NCBI GenBank assembly: GCA_964368305.1
Contig: CAYJAB010000006.1
Span: forward strand, 3,171 to 67,170
Direction of reading: 5' to 3'
Length of the DNA stretch: 64,000 nt
Source: CAYJAB01 sp964368305
GTDB taxonomy: Bacteria > Bacillota_I > Bacilli_A > Erysipelotrichales > Erysipelotrichaceae
In this document: positions 18,645-27,354 of the stretch, piece after piece
How the letters are laid out: every line of letters starts with the position of its first letter
How positions within the stretch are numbered: position 1 is the stretch's first letter
Made by a program: the position numbers and the translations under genes
The notes under the pieces: model-generated
What the model was told of the DNA's origin: nothing
The model's input: only the letters and a program-made list of their open reading frames with translations
The model's database searches: none

Positions 18645-19760
18645 CTAAATACAATCACGACGTTTAACATAAATTAGATTTTGCTTCGTACCTACTAAAT
18701 CTTTCACTTCACGAATTTTAGCTTTTTTATCCACAACCGCATAATCTAAATTTACATCTTTTCCAATATAACAACCAGGCGCAATGACTGAGTTTTTAAC
18801 TACCGCCCCTTTTTCAATTGTTACACCACGTCCAATCACACTATTTTCTACAGTACCATCAATAAAACATCCATTCGCAATTGAACTTCCTACAACAGAC
18901 GCATTTTTTGTATAAAGTGTCGGCGCTGAGTCATTTGTTTTAGTATGAATTGGCCAGTCTTTTCTAAAAAACTCTCGTGAACTTTTCACATCCGTTAATC
19001 TCATATTCGCTTCATAGTATGCATCCAACGTATTTACAAACGCAATTTGACCTTGATAAGAAAAACCTTTTATTACATACTCATCTACACATTCAGCTAA
19101 AATATCTTTCAATGAATATAAAGAGCTTGTTTTCGCAGCCTTTTTTACTATTTCAATAAACAATGTACGTTTCATTACATAACACTCTAACGAAATATTA
19201 CGATTTTTAAACTTCCCACGATTTTTCGCAAACTCTGTGATTGTTTTATTATCATCTAACGTTAATGTATCGCAACCAATACAATCCGCAGTACATGTTT
19301 CTATATTTTTATAGACAATCGTAATGTCAGCTTCTTTTTCTTTATGATATTCAAGTACATCATTATAGTCTAATGTATATAAAATATAACTTGGCGCAAC
19401 CACAACATATTCTTGCCTTGATTCTTCAATAAACTGCATATTTTGCATAAACATAGTTACATCATGATTATAGACTTCTGATAAAATACGCTCTTCTCCA
19501 TGCAATAAATGAAGTTTCCCTTTTTTAGAATTAATATTAAAATGAGATCCATTTCCCAAATGCTCAATCAATGAACGCGGTTTATTTTTTATATACACTT
19601 GAATATGCGATAAACCAGAGTTTGTCATATTCGATAAAACAATATCAATTAAACGATATCTTCCTAAAAATGTAATCGCAGGAAGCGGGCGATAATCCAT
19701 TAACCCCGAAACATTTACCGTATTATCATCGATATTAACGATCCCCAAAATTTTATTCAT
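18645..19760 (-). CDS. glgD: GlgD subunit of ADP-glucose pyrophosphorylase
   Basis: 371 residues. It is a nucleotidyltransferase-like protein with a left-handed beta-helix C-terminus (isoleucine-patch repeats GCFIDGTVENSVIGRGVTIEKGAVVKNSVIAPG). The N-terminal glycine-rich catalytic loop found in GlgC is degenerate here (IVNIDDNTVNVSGLMDYRPLPAITF), as expected of the non-catalytic partner that stimulates GlgC in Bacillus-type heterotetramers. Its start overlaps the glgC stop by 8 bp. Confidence 0.93.
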   Translation of the reverse strand: MNKILGIVNIDDNTVNVSGLMDYRPLPAITFLGRYRLIDIVLSNMTNSGLSHIQVYIKNKPRSLIEHLGNGSHFNINSKKGKLHLLHGEERILSEVYNHDVTMFMQNMQFIEESRQEYVVVAPSYILYTLDYNDVLEYHKEKEADITIVYKNIETCTADCIGCDTLTLDDNKTITEFAKNRGKFKNRNISLECYVMKRTLFIEIVKKAAKTSSLYSLKDILAECVDEYVIKGFSYQGQIAFVNTLDAYYEANMRLTDVKSSREFFRKDWPIHTKTNDSAPTLYTKNASVVGSSIANGCFIDGTVENSVIGRGVTIEKGAVVKNSVIAPGCYIGKDVNLDYAVVDKKAKIREVKDLVGTKQNLIYVKRRDCI

Positions 19761-20898
19761 AAGTTTCCCCCCTACTTACATTTTCACTAACTAATAATAT
19801 TGTCTTACTATTTTTATTTCCCACTACTGCATTTTCTTCTATTACTACGCCTTGCGCAACAATTGCGCGCGTCACTCTCGCACCTTTTTTAACAGTTACT
19901 TCTGGCATTAATACTGCATCTTTTACAATCGCATCTTCTTCAACTTCTACATCAGTAAATAATACAGAACTTTCAACTGTTCCTTCAATTACACATCCTT
20001 GGTTAATACAAGCATGATTCACAACTGCATCTTTACTAATAAATTGAGGTGCACTTGATGTATCTTCAGTATATATCTTCCAATCTTGTGCCAATAAGTC
20101 TAATTCATGATGTGCATTTAATATATCCATATTTGCTTCCCATAAACTATCAATTGTTCCAACATCCTTCCAATATCCTTTAAAACGATATGCCCCTAGT
20201 TTTTTTCCACCTTTTAAGAAACAAGGTATGATATCATGTCCAAAATCATGTGTTGATTTTGGGTTTTTCGCATCCATAATCAATGTTCTACGAAGTAAAT
20301 CCCAATTAAAAATATAAATCCCCATCGAAGCTAAATTACTTTTTGGATTTTTTGGTTTTTCTTCAAAATCAATAATACGATCATTTTCATCACAGTTCAT
20401 TATTCCAAAGCGAGATGCTTCTTCAAATGGCACTTCAATTACCGCAATCGTCACATCTGACCCTGCTTTTTTGTGCGCTTCAAGCATCTTAGCATAATTC
20501 ATTTTATAAATATGATCTCCAGATAAAATCAAAACATGATCTGGATCTAATGCATCTAAAAAATCAATGTTTTGAGAAATTGAATCCGCAGTTCCACGAT
20601 AAATTCCAAACCCTTCATTTTTTTCTCTTGGCGGAAGCACATACACTCCACTATCTTTAGAATCAAGTCCCCACTTTGCGCCTTGCGCAACATAAGAATT
20701 TAAAAGTACAGATTCATACTGTGTCAAAACACCTACATTTGACACACCTGAATTTGCACAATTACTAAGTGGAAAATCGATGATACGATACTTCGCACCA
20801 TAATACACCGCAGGCTTTGCAACTTTATTTGTAAGCTCATATAACCTTGAACCTCTCCCACCTGCCAAAATCATACCTACCATGTTATTTTGTCCCAT
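19753..20898 (-). CDS. glgC: glucose-1-phosphate adenylyltransferase
   Basis: 381 residues. Makes ADP-glucose from ATP and glucose 1-phosphate, the committed step of glycogen synthesis. Catalytic loop AGGRGSRLYELT (about 12-23), KPAVYYG, SGDHIYKMNY and the IVDFEEKP-like IIDFEEKPKNP are intact; the C-terminus is a beta-helix. The start at 20898 has GGGGG nine bases upstream; an earlier ATG at 20919 would put that site inside the gene. No branching enzyme or phosphorylase gene is adjacent. Confidence 0.97.
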   Translation of the reverse strand: MGQNNMVGMILAGGRGSRLYELTNKVAKPAVYYGAKYRIIDFPLSNCANSGVSNVGVLTQYESVLLNSYVAQGAKWGLDSKDSGVYVLPPREKNEGFGIYRGTADSISQNIDFLDALDPDHVLILSGDHIYKMNYAKMLEAHKKAGSDVTIAVIEVPFEEASRFGIMNCDENDRIIDFEEKPKNPKSNLASMGIYIFNWDLLRRTLIMDAKNPKSTHDFGHDIIPCFLKGGKKLGAYRFKGYWKDVGTIDSLWEANMDILNAHHELDLLAQDWKIYTEDTSSAPQFISKDAVVNHACINQGCVIEGTVESSVLFTDVEVEEDAIVKDAVLMPEVTVKKGARVTRAIVAQGVVIEENAVVGNKNSKTILLVSENVSRGETYE

Positions 20899-20935
20899 AT
20901 TATTAACCCCCATTATCATAATATTTCATATTTAC

Positions 20936-20964
20936 ATTATAGTTTATTTTACTTTGTTTTTAAA
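20936..20964 (-). promoter_or_regulatory. promoter of glgCDA
   Basis: TATAAT on the minus strand (20936-20941) with a weak TTTAAA 17 bp upstream. The surrounding 130 bp are very AT-rich. Confidence 0.5.
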
Positions 20965-21043
20965 TGAATTTTTTACTTTCTTTACAAAATCCTTACATCT
21001 TCTTTCATATTGTTACAAAACGCTCATAATTGATTAAAATCAT

Positions 21044-21071
21044 AAAAAAGTGTCGCATTTTTTGCAACACT
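21044..21071 (-). terminator. terminator of the folT-ending operon
   Basis: An 8-bp stem (AGTGTTGC/GCGACACT, one G-U) with an A-rich loop and a minus-strand T-run overlaps the folT stop codon. Confidence 0.8.
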
Positions 21072-21888
21072 AAAGTGAGATCGTTTTTCTTAATATTCTA
21101 AGCACAAACTGGCCAATCATAATATTTAATACGATCATAAAACTTGATTTTAAAAGACGTGTTAAAGCACTAAATAAAAACGGAACGCCATACATTACGT
21201 CCAACCAAAATGGAGTTAAACATATCTGTACAATAATTTCTACTAAAAGCACCGCACTTATCCATCGATTTAACTGAAGTTTTAAATCCTCTGTTTTCAT
21301 CTTTGACTTTACATAATAAATCCCAAACCCAATCAATCCAAATACGATAGAAAAAAACAATCCAAACCCTATTTTCATCCATATATTTAAGACAATCACT
21401 GTCTCTTCATACTTAAATGTATCTACATGATATACACTTATAAGCGCGGCACTTATAAATAAAACTAAAATACCAATAACCCCTTTTTGAAAACTCTCCT
21501 CTTTTACTTTAACCAGCGAATGAAAACAAATAGCAGGCACTACAGAAATAATCACTTTATTTAAAGTAAATCCAAAAAACGGATAAGAAGTCGGATCCAA
21601 AAGTAACCCCAGTAAATCTTGTGTCACACCACTGATAAACGCCCAACTTGGTCCAAGTAAAACCCCAATCAACATCAATGGCATTTGAGAGAATCCTATC
21701 TTAAATGTCTCAAACCCAAAAAATGGAATTACAATTGAAAATATCCCTAATATAATAGATAAAACGATCAACAGGGATGCGATTGTTAAATCTTTAATAC
21801 GAATGGTCAATTTATATTTACTAAATACAAATGCTCCAATCAAAATAATCGCAAGTAGTGCGACCCCTTGTGAAATTAATGCTGTCAT
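21070..21888 (-). CDS. folT: ECF transporter S component, folate type (FolT-like)
   Basis: 272 residues, all membrane. It carries the S-component pattern GFSQMPLMLIGVLLGPSWAFISGVTQDLLGLLL and YPFFGFTLNKVI typical of folate-specific FolT proteins, which dock on the shared EcfAA'T module. Position directly after folC (2 bp apart) strongly supports folate. FolT proteins are usually about 170-180 residues; this one carries an extra N-terminal segment and about 60-70 additional C-terminal residues with further hydrophobic stretches. The role of the extension is unknown. Confidence 0.82.
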   Translation of the reverse strand: MTALISQGVALLAIILIGAFVFSKYKLTIRIKDLTIASLLIVLSIILGIFSIVIPFFGFETFKIGFSQMPLMLIGVLLGPSWAFISGVTQDLLGLLLDPTSYPFFGFTLNKVIISVVPAICFHSLVKVKEESFQKGVIGILVLFISAALISVYHVDTFKYEETVIVLNIWMKIGFGLFFSIVFGLIGFGIYYVKSKMKTEDLKLQLNRWISAVLLVEIIVQICLTPFWLDVMYGVPFLFSALTRLLKSSFMIVLNIMIGQFVLRILRKTISL

Positions 21889-21890
21889 AC

Positions 21891-23132
21891 TTAACTCCTT
21901 TCATTTAAATACTGTCGTGCTTCACTTATAAAATACAGTGACCCCGTTATTAATATATTTTTATGTTTATATTTTTCAAGTGCATATTCAATAGCCTCCC
22001 TATATGATGCTATCACCAAAACACCCTCTACCATTTTAGAAAGTTCAACCGCTTTACACGAACGATAAAAATCAAACTCTGTGACAATCACTTCATTCGC
22101 ATACATCTTCAATTTTTCTAACATTTTACCATATTCTTTATCTTTCAATGCCGCAAATATTATACACTCTATTTTTGGCAAATAACTTAAACTCAAACAC
22201 AATGCATTTACACCATGTTCATTGTGTGCCCCATCTAATATAATTGTACTTGATTTTTCAATCACTTCAAAACGACCTCTCCACATTGCAGATTTTAATG
22301 CTTCGCGCATTATTGACTCAGATAAATCCATTTTATTTACTTCATCCAAATAACATAATACATCCATTGCAAGTGCCGCATTTTTAGTTTGATAAACCGC
22401 CATACTATTTAACTGTATTTCTTTAAATGATTTATAATCAAATACCAATCCATCCTCTACCTTAATATTCTCAACAGTATTTCCCTGGAAATGCTGTGCA
22501 TTATGATTATCAACTACTTTCAAAAAAACATCCAAACATTCTTGTTTATCTTCCATTGTAAAAAGCGGAATCCCCTCCTTTACAATACCTGCTTTTTCAA
22601 ACGCAATTTCTTCTAAAGAATACCCCAATAAATGCATGTGATCTTTTCCAATGTTTGTAATGACACTCACAATTGGAGAAATAATATTTGTAGCATCTAA
22701 TCTTCCACCGATCCCTACTTCATAAATCACAAAATCCACTTGTTCATCCATAAAGTAATAAATACTCATCAACATATCAATCTCAAACATTGTAAGTTGA
22801 TTTTTTTCAATTAACGGATATATTTTATTTCCATACTTCAATAAATCATCATCTGATATTGCGATATCATTTATTTTAATTCGATCATGATGCGACACTA
22901 AATGAGGACTTACAAAAGTCCCAACTTTAAATCCATGTGCTTGAAGTACACTTCTAATATAATTCACAGTACTTCCTTTTCCATTCGTTCCAGCTACATG
23001 AATACAGTTTTTCAATTTTAATTGCGGATTATTTAAATCATTCACAACTTCTTTAAACTTGACGTAATCTTTCGATTTACTAGCTGTCAATGTAGAAATA
23101 TGCGCAATCATTTCATCAGTATTTTTATACAT
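21891..23132 (-). CDS. folC: folylpolyglutamate synthase / dihydrofolate synthase
   Basis: 413 residues, Mur-ligase family. Adds glutamates to reduced folates (and possibly glutamate to dihydropteroate). ATP loop HVAGTNGKGST (about 46-56), FTSPHL-like FVSPHLVSHHDRI, VGIGGRLDATN and the linker DGAHNEHG are present. Its first eight bases overlap the end of ung. It is co-transcribed with folT, consistent with import and cellular retention of folate. Confidence 0.95.
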   Translation of the reverse strand: MYKNTDEMIAHISTLTASKSKDYVKFKEVVNDLNNPQLKLKNCIHVAGTNGKGSTVNYIRSVLQAHGFKVGTFVSPHLVSHHDRIKINDIAISDDDLLKYGNKIYPLIEKNQLTMFEIDMLMSIYYFMDEQVDFVIYEVGIGGRLDATNIISPIVSVITNIGKDHMHLLGYSLEEIAFEKAGIVKEGIPLFTMEDKQECLDVFLKVVDNHNAQHFQGNTVENIKVEDGLVFDYKSFKEIQLNSMAVYQTKNAALAMDVLCYLDEVNKMDLSESIMREALKSAMWRGRFEVIEKSSTIILDGAHNEHGVNALCLSLSYLPKIECIIFAALKDKEYGKMLEKLKMYANEVIVTEFDFYRSCKAVELSKMVEGVLVIASYREAIEYALEKYKHKNILITGSLYFISEARQYLNERS

Positions 23133-23790
23133 CTTTCACTTTCCAATCTATCGGTTTTATTTGATGACTTATTAAAAAATCATTTATTTTAGAAAATGGC
23201 TTACTCTTAAAAAAACCACGATATGCACTTAAAGGACTAGGGTGTGCAGACTTTAATATTAAATGATGTGTATTTGTAATAAGGGAAGATTTGGAAATCG
23301 CACTTTTTCCCCATAATACAAATACAACAGGTGTTTTTCTATCATTTAAAAGCATTAATACACGATCTGTAAAAATCTCCCATCCCATCGATTTATGTGC
23401 ATTTGCACAACTCTCTTCTACTGTTAAAACCGTATTTAAAAGTAAAACACCTTGCAATGCCCAACTTTCTAAATTTCCATTAGTTGATACCTTAATATTT
23501 AAATCATCTTCAAGTTCTTTATATATATTCACTAAACTTTTTGGCAGTGTGTTTCCTTTTAGTACAGAAAAAGCCAACCCATGTGCTTGATTTGGTTGAT
23601 GATAAGGATCTTGTCCTAAAATCACTACTTTCACATCTTCATACTCTACCAAATCAAAGCATTTATAAATATCCTGTTTTTTAGGATACACAACTTTCGT
23701 ATCATATGCATGCTCAATAAATGAAGATAATTTCAAAAAATAGGGTTTTTCAAACTCTTCACTTAAAAGGCTACTCCACGACTTCTTCAC
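23125..23790 (-). CDS. ung: uracil-DNA glycosylase
   Basis: Family 1 UDG, 221 residues from the preferred GTG start at 23790, which follows GGAG by seven bases. Earlier in-frame starts (TTG at 23820, ATG at 23808) lie deeper inside the upstream gene. The catalytic motif GQDPYHQPNQAHGLAFS and the DNA-intercalation motif HPSPLSAYRGFF are intact. It removes uracil from DNA in base excision repair. It overlaps the upstream lipoprotein gene by 20 bp and folC by 8 bp. Confidence 0.95.
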   Translation of the reverse strand: MKKSWSSLLSEEFEKPYFLKLSSFIEHAYDTKVVYPKKQDIYKCFDLVEYEDVKVVILGQDPYHQPNQAHGLAFSVLKGNTLPKSLVNIYKELEDDLNIKVSTNGNLESWALQGVLLLNTVLTVEESCANAHKSMGWEIFTDRVLMLLNDRKTPVVFVLWGKSAISKSSLITNTHHLILKSAHPSPLSAYRGFFKSKPFSKINDFLISHQIKPIDWKVKDV

Positions 23791-25156
23791 TTTCACTCTC
23801 CACTGCATATTTGTTTTCAACTAAATATTCATAGTACGATGCAGATAATTGCATAGCAGCTTCTTCTGGTGATAGCGCTTGTTCATACACTTGTTTAACT
23901 GTACTCATCCAATCAAACTCATAATATACGTCAAACGCAAACTTTTCAGGTGCATCTTCAAACGCAATTAAAGGAATCTGCGTGCTATAAAGATACGCAT
24001 TTATTTTTTGAAGTTGTGTTTTACTTAAACGCTCTAATATCTCTTCACTTTCTAAATATTCTTTTGGAATAACAGGGACGATAGACTCTATTTCACTCAA
24101 CATCACTTTACCCTCATAACTTGACATCATACGAATAAATTCATTTGCTAAAGAGGCTTTTTTATCACTCTTTATTACAAACCCATTTAAACTCATCAAA
24201 GGAGAGAGTGTTACTCCATTATAACTTGGCATTTTAGAATACACCAATTCATATCCTTGTGAAGACTGATAATAATCCGCATACATCCAATCTCCCACCA
24301 TAGTAAAAATCGATGTTTGATTTTCAATTTGAGATTCAAAACTCCACACCAATTCATCACTTCTTCTATTATTTCCCACAAAATTCCAAGGATACTTTCC
24401 TAACTCTTGAATAAACTGCATTGCACTTATAAATTCTTCTGTTTCAAACCCGAACTTTTCAGCATCATACTCTGGAAATATAGAAAAATTACCCGCTGTT
24501 AAAAATGCATAAAATGAATATACTTCATTAAACTGCATTGGATAAATCGCATCCACTTTATGGTCTAAATAATTAGGTGCAACCGTTTTATACACTGGGA
24601 TTTTTTCAAACACTTCTTCCCATGTATCAAGTGCATCTATTAAATAATCATTATTTTCATCCAACAGTTCAAACCCAAGTGCCTCTACCATTGTTTTATT
24701 ATATGCAAACAACATTCCTTCATATTCAATTGGCAAAAAATATTGTCCGTTGTGATTTAATTCATATACATAAGAATAATTATCAAGTTTCTTATTCGCA
24801 TCTTCAATTCTTTCATCAAACTGCACTAACTCTGGCATCATTAAAGAAGCCGTATACATATTTGTATAGACTACATCCACATCCGGATACTGTAAAACTG
24901 TTTCATAATCTAGTGATTGCTCAACTGTAAAACTTAAAGCATTTCCATGATTTGGATATACACTCTCCCACAACATTAAAATATGGTCTGCCATCTCTTG
25001 AGATGAAACCATAATATTTAACACATCTGTATCATTAAAAGAATACTGTCTTTCTTTTTTATCGTAACACACAATCTCATTGACAGGTTCACACACTGCC
25101 ACACACCCACTGCACAAAAATAAAACTAATAAACAAATAAGCGCTCTTTTTCTCAT
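23771..25156 (-). CDS. extracellular solute-binding lipoprotein (MalE-like)
   Basis: 461 residues. An N-terminal signal (MRKRALICLLVLFLCSGC) ends in a lipobox-like LCSGC. The body looks like a family 1 solute-binding protein of carbohydrate ABC transporters (EYEGMLFAYNKTMVEALGF, DTWEEVFEKI, NGFVIKSDKKASLANEFIRMM). No permease or ATPase is nearby, so it is an orphan. The start at 25156 follows GGGAGA by 11 bases; a promoter (TTGTGT-17-TATTAT, 25180-25208) lies just upstream. It heads the operon lipoprotein-ung-folC-folT. Two tail features stand out: the last 10 residues are Glu-rich, and the stop lies inside ung. Substrate unknown. Confidence 0.75.
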   Translation of the reverse strand: MRKRALICLLVLFLCSGCVAVCEPVNEIVCYDKKERQYSFNDTDVLNIMVSSQEMADHILMLWESVYPNHGNALSFTVEQSLDYETVLQYPDVDVVYTNMYTASLMMPELVQFDERIEDANKKLDNYSYVYELNHNGQYFLPIEYEGMLFAYNKTMVEALGFELLDENNDYLIDALDTWEEVFEKIPVYKTVAPNYLDHKVDAIYPMQFNEVYSFYAFLTAGNFSIFPEYDAEKFGFETEEFISAMQFIQELGKYPWNFVGNNRRSDELVWSFESQIENQTSIFTMVGDWMYADYYQSSQGYELVYSKMPSYNGVTLSPLMSLNGFVIKSDKKASLANEFIRMMSSYEGKVMLSEIESIVPVIPKEYLESEEILERLSKTQLQKINAYLYSTQIPLIAFEDAPEKFAFDVYYEFDWMSTVKQVYEQALSPEEAAMQLSASYYEYLVENKYAVESESEEVVE

Positions 25157-25179
25157 ATACGGTATAGTCTCCCGCATAC

Positions 25180-25208
25180 ATAATAACAAACACAACCTCA
25201 AAACACAA
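25180..25208 (-). promoter_or_regulatory. promoter of lipoprotein-ung-folC-folT operon
   Basis: The minus strand reads TTGTGT (25203-25208), 17 bp, TATTAT (25180-25185). Confidence 0.6.
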
Positions 25209-25266
25209 TGAACTATTCTTATTTTATATGTATAAAATAAATGTTATAATATTATGGGTGAAAAAT

Positions 25267-25818
25267 ATGAAAACAAACTGTATACATTGTAAAAAAGACA
25301 TCTCAAAAGAGATTAGAAGTGATATCGAAAAATTTAAAATAGGAAACTACACATGTTCACATTGTAATAAGCCACAAAAGCGATATATGAGTGAATTTGA
25401 CTTGATGTTGTATTTTTTATCTTCAAGTGCAATCTATGTATTTTGTCTGTTTATTATTCTAATGATATTTGAATTTATCTTATACACAACACCATTTTAT
25501 GTATGGTCTATCGCAATTTTATTAACATTAACTGTTGGCTATATACTTACAAATTTGCTTGCGGCAATCATATACGATAAAGCACCTTATAAAGCTCAGT
25601 GGAAAAACTTTACAATTAAAGAAAATGCTGAAGAAGTTGTACAAAGAATGAAAAAACAGTTTATTATTTTGATGTTAATTATTATCATTCTTGGCACACA
25701 AACAGAAATGTTTGGACTATTTGTCTTTATGTTTGCAGCAATCATCATCATTACTGCAATCAAAACATATTTATGTTTTAAATACGAAAGAATTTACTAT
25801 CAAGAAAATAAAAATTAA
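25267..25818 (+). CDS. zinc-ribbon membrane protein, function unknown
   Basis: 183 residues. Two CxxC knuckles (CIHC at 5-8, CSHC at 32-35) form a likely N-terminal zinc ribbon, followed by four hydrophobic segments (about 50-75, 78-100, 130-150, 150-170). The start at 25267 follows GGGTG by 5 bases; an upstream ATG at 25228 would precede the TATAAT at 25245-25250 that looks like its -10. It stands alone on the plus strand between divergent and tandem neighbours and has its own terminator. I do not recognise a family. Confidence 0.75.
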   Translation: MKTNCIHCKKDISKEIRSDIEKFKIGNYTCSHCNKPQKRYMSEFDLMLYFLSSSAIYVFCLFIILMIFEFILYTTPFYVWSIAILLTLTVGYILTNLLAAIIYDKAPYKAQWKNFTIKENAEEVVQRMKKQFIILMLIIIILGTQTEMFGLFVFMFAAIIIITAIKTYLCFKYERIYYQENKN

Positions 25819-25840
25819 ACACCTCAAAAGGTGTTTTTAT
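25817..25840 (+). terminator. terminator of the zinc-ribbon gene
   Basis: An 8-bp stem (AAACACCT/AGGTGTTT) with a CAAA loop and T-tail starts at the stop codon. Confidence 0.85.
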
Positions 25841-25843
25841 CTA

Positions 25844-26010
25844 TTGAATACACCGTTTTTTATTGTGCACAATTCACTATAATCTTGTAATGCTTTTCAT
25901 AAGGGATAAATATGAAAAAAACAACAAATTTTATTATCAAAGTTATGTTTGCATTCGTTATAATGTTTACAGCATTTCAATTAAACACAAAAGAAATAGC
26001 TGCCACTGTA
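25844..26010 (+). repeat. direct repeat, copy 1 (promoter and signal-peptide region of BspA-like genes)
   Basis: About 165 bp that match, with few differences, the sequence at about 37973-38140. The match covers the promoter region, leader and signal-peptide codons of the BspA-like surface protein. Within it TTGTGCACAA (25863-25872) is a perfect palindrome covering the -35. The -10 equivalent here is TGTAAT (25886-25891), against TATAAT in copy 2. Confidence 0.88.
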
Positions 26011-26250
26011 GACACTACATTTTATGATGAAGTCTCTCTCATTGACACTACTAGTTGTGCTTTAACTGCAAATTTAAAGTTTTATGTGTTATCTGAAGAT
26101 TCATCAACACATATTTCATTATTATCAAAATTAGAGGTTGCTCATACACCATCTAAAACATTATATGAAACAGGGCAAACACTTAGCTTATCTGGTATTA
26201 AAGTAATTACTTGAATTGTATTCTTTGTAGTTAGAAAGAAAAAAGATTAA
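25912..26250 (+). pseudogene. decayed copy of the BspA-like surface protein
   Basis: A 100-residue reading frame ends at TGA 26212-26214, but in the same frame homology resumes (IVFFVVRKKKD) to TAA at 26250. Compared with the intact gene at 38050-39966 it keeps the signal peptide and about 25 mature residues. It then jumps to the start of the Ig-like domain (LSKLEVAHTPSKTLYETGQ) and again to the end of the membrane anchor. Both deletions preserve frame; the internal TGA corresponds to GGA in the intact gene. The whole repeat, stalk and most of the anchor are lost, so a functional surface protein is unlikely. A short secreted peptide could still be made because signal peptide and ribosome region survive. 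Confidence 0.88.
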
Positions 26251-26267
26251 TTCATTATAATTAAAAT

Positions 26268-26304
26268 AAAAGACATGATTTCAATAGAAATCATGTCTTT
26301 TTTT
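26268..26304. terminator. bidirectional terminator, pseudogene / mglC
   Basis: A perfect 15-bp stem (arms 26268-26282 and 26287-26301, AATA loop) with flanking A- and T-runs serves both converging units. Confidence 0.92.
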
Positions 26305-26335
26305 GATTATTTTAAACTTTGCATCAGTTTATTTA

Positions 26336-27343
26336 TTATTTTTTAGCGTTGTATTTTCTTAAGTCTAGCGCAACCGCTACGATGATTACAACCCCTTGTG
26401 CAACGAATTGCCATGATGTATGAACCCCTAAGAATTGCAATGATACTTTCATTAACTCAAATACCAATACCCCTAATAAAATACCTTGTACTTTACCAAC
26501 ACCACCTGTAGTTGATACACCACCAATTGTACAAGCTGCGATTGCTTCAAGTTCATATCCTAATCCTAAGTTTACAGATGCTCCTCCAGCTTTTGCTGCT
26601 AGTAAGAAACCTGCGAATGCATACATACCACCCGCTAAACAATAAATTTTAATTTTTGTCATTGCTGTATTAATACCACTTACTTCAGCAGCACTCTCAT
26701 TACCACCGATTGCATACATATATTTTCCATGACGTGTTTTGTTATATAAGAACCACATACCAATTGCAATGACTGTTGCAATGATGATTAAATATGGAAT
26801 ACCCTCTACAACAGGTAATTCTGGAAATAACTGACCATTTGAGATATTCGTATAATCTTTTCTTAAACCTCCAATAGGTTCTGCATCAGAATACACTAAG
26901 TTAATTCCATAAACGATTGTTTGCATACCAAGCGTTGCAAGAAACGCTGGAACTTTTAAATAAGAAATAATTAATCCATTTAATAACCCAAAGAAAACCC
27001 CTACTAAAATTACAAATAACATTACTCCATACAATGGAAGTTCTGGTAAGTCAGGAAAAAACTTATCTGAGAAATCCACTCTTTGAAGTAGCGTACAAGA
27101 TAATACCCCCGCTAAACCAATTTGACGTCCCGCTGAAAGGTCAGTTCCTTTTGTAATTAAACAACCACTTACTCCTAAAGCAATGATAAAACGAACACTT
27201 GTATTTGAAAAAATATTTTTAAAGTTTTGAATTGAGAAGAAATTTTCTTTTACAAATGAAACATAAATAACTAAACATAATAATATAAGAGGAATTGCAT
27301 TATCCCCTAAAAACTTCCCTAATTTTTTTGCATTAATTGACAT
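26336..27343 (-). CDS. mglC: galactose/methylgalactoside-type ABC permease
   Basis: 335 residues, CUT2 (RbsC/MglC) permease with about 8-10 membrane segments. IALGVSGCLITKGTDLSAGRQIGLAGVL and YELEAIAACTIGGVSTTGGVGKVQG resemble E. coli MglC closely, more than RbsC. It follows mglA by 11 bp and has a good GGGAG site. With MglA and MglB it would import galactose, glucose or a related pyranoside. Last gene of the sugar transcript, ending at a strong terminator. Confidence 0.88.
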   Translation of the reverse strand: MSINAKKLGKFLGDNAIPLILLCLVIYVSFVKENFFSIQNFKNIFSNTSVRFIIALGVSGCLITKGTDLSAGRQIGLAGVLSCTLLQRVDFSDKFFPDLPELPLYGVMLFVILVGVFFGLLNGLIISYLKVPAFLATLGMQTIVYGINLVYSDAEPIGGLRKDYTNISNGQLFPELPVVEGIPYLIIIATVIAIGMWFLYNKTRHGKYMYAIGGNESAAEVSGINTAMTKIKIYCLAGGMYAFAGFLLAAKAGGASVNLGLGYELEAIAACTIGGVSTTGGVGKVQGILLGVLVFELMKVSLQFLGVHTSWQFVAQGVVIIVAVALDLRKYNAKK

Positions 27344-27354
27344 ATAAATCTCCC

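Noticed and set aside
25912..26214. Separate small secreted protein gene
   Set aside because: Homology to the intact paralogue continues in frame past the TGA to the original anchor end, so a decayed copy explains it better, though expression of a short peptide cannot be excluded.
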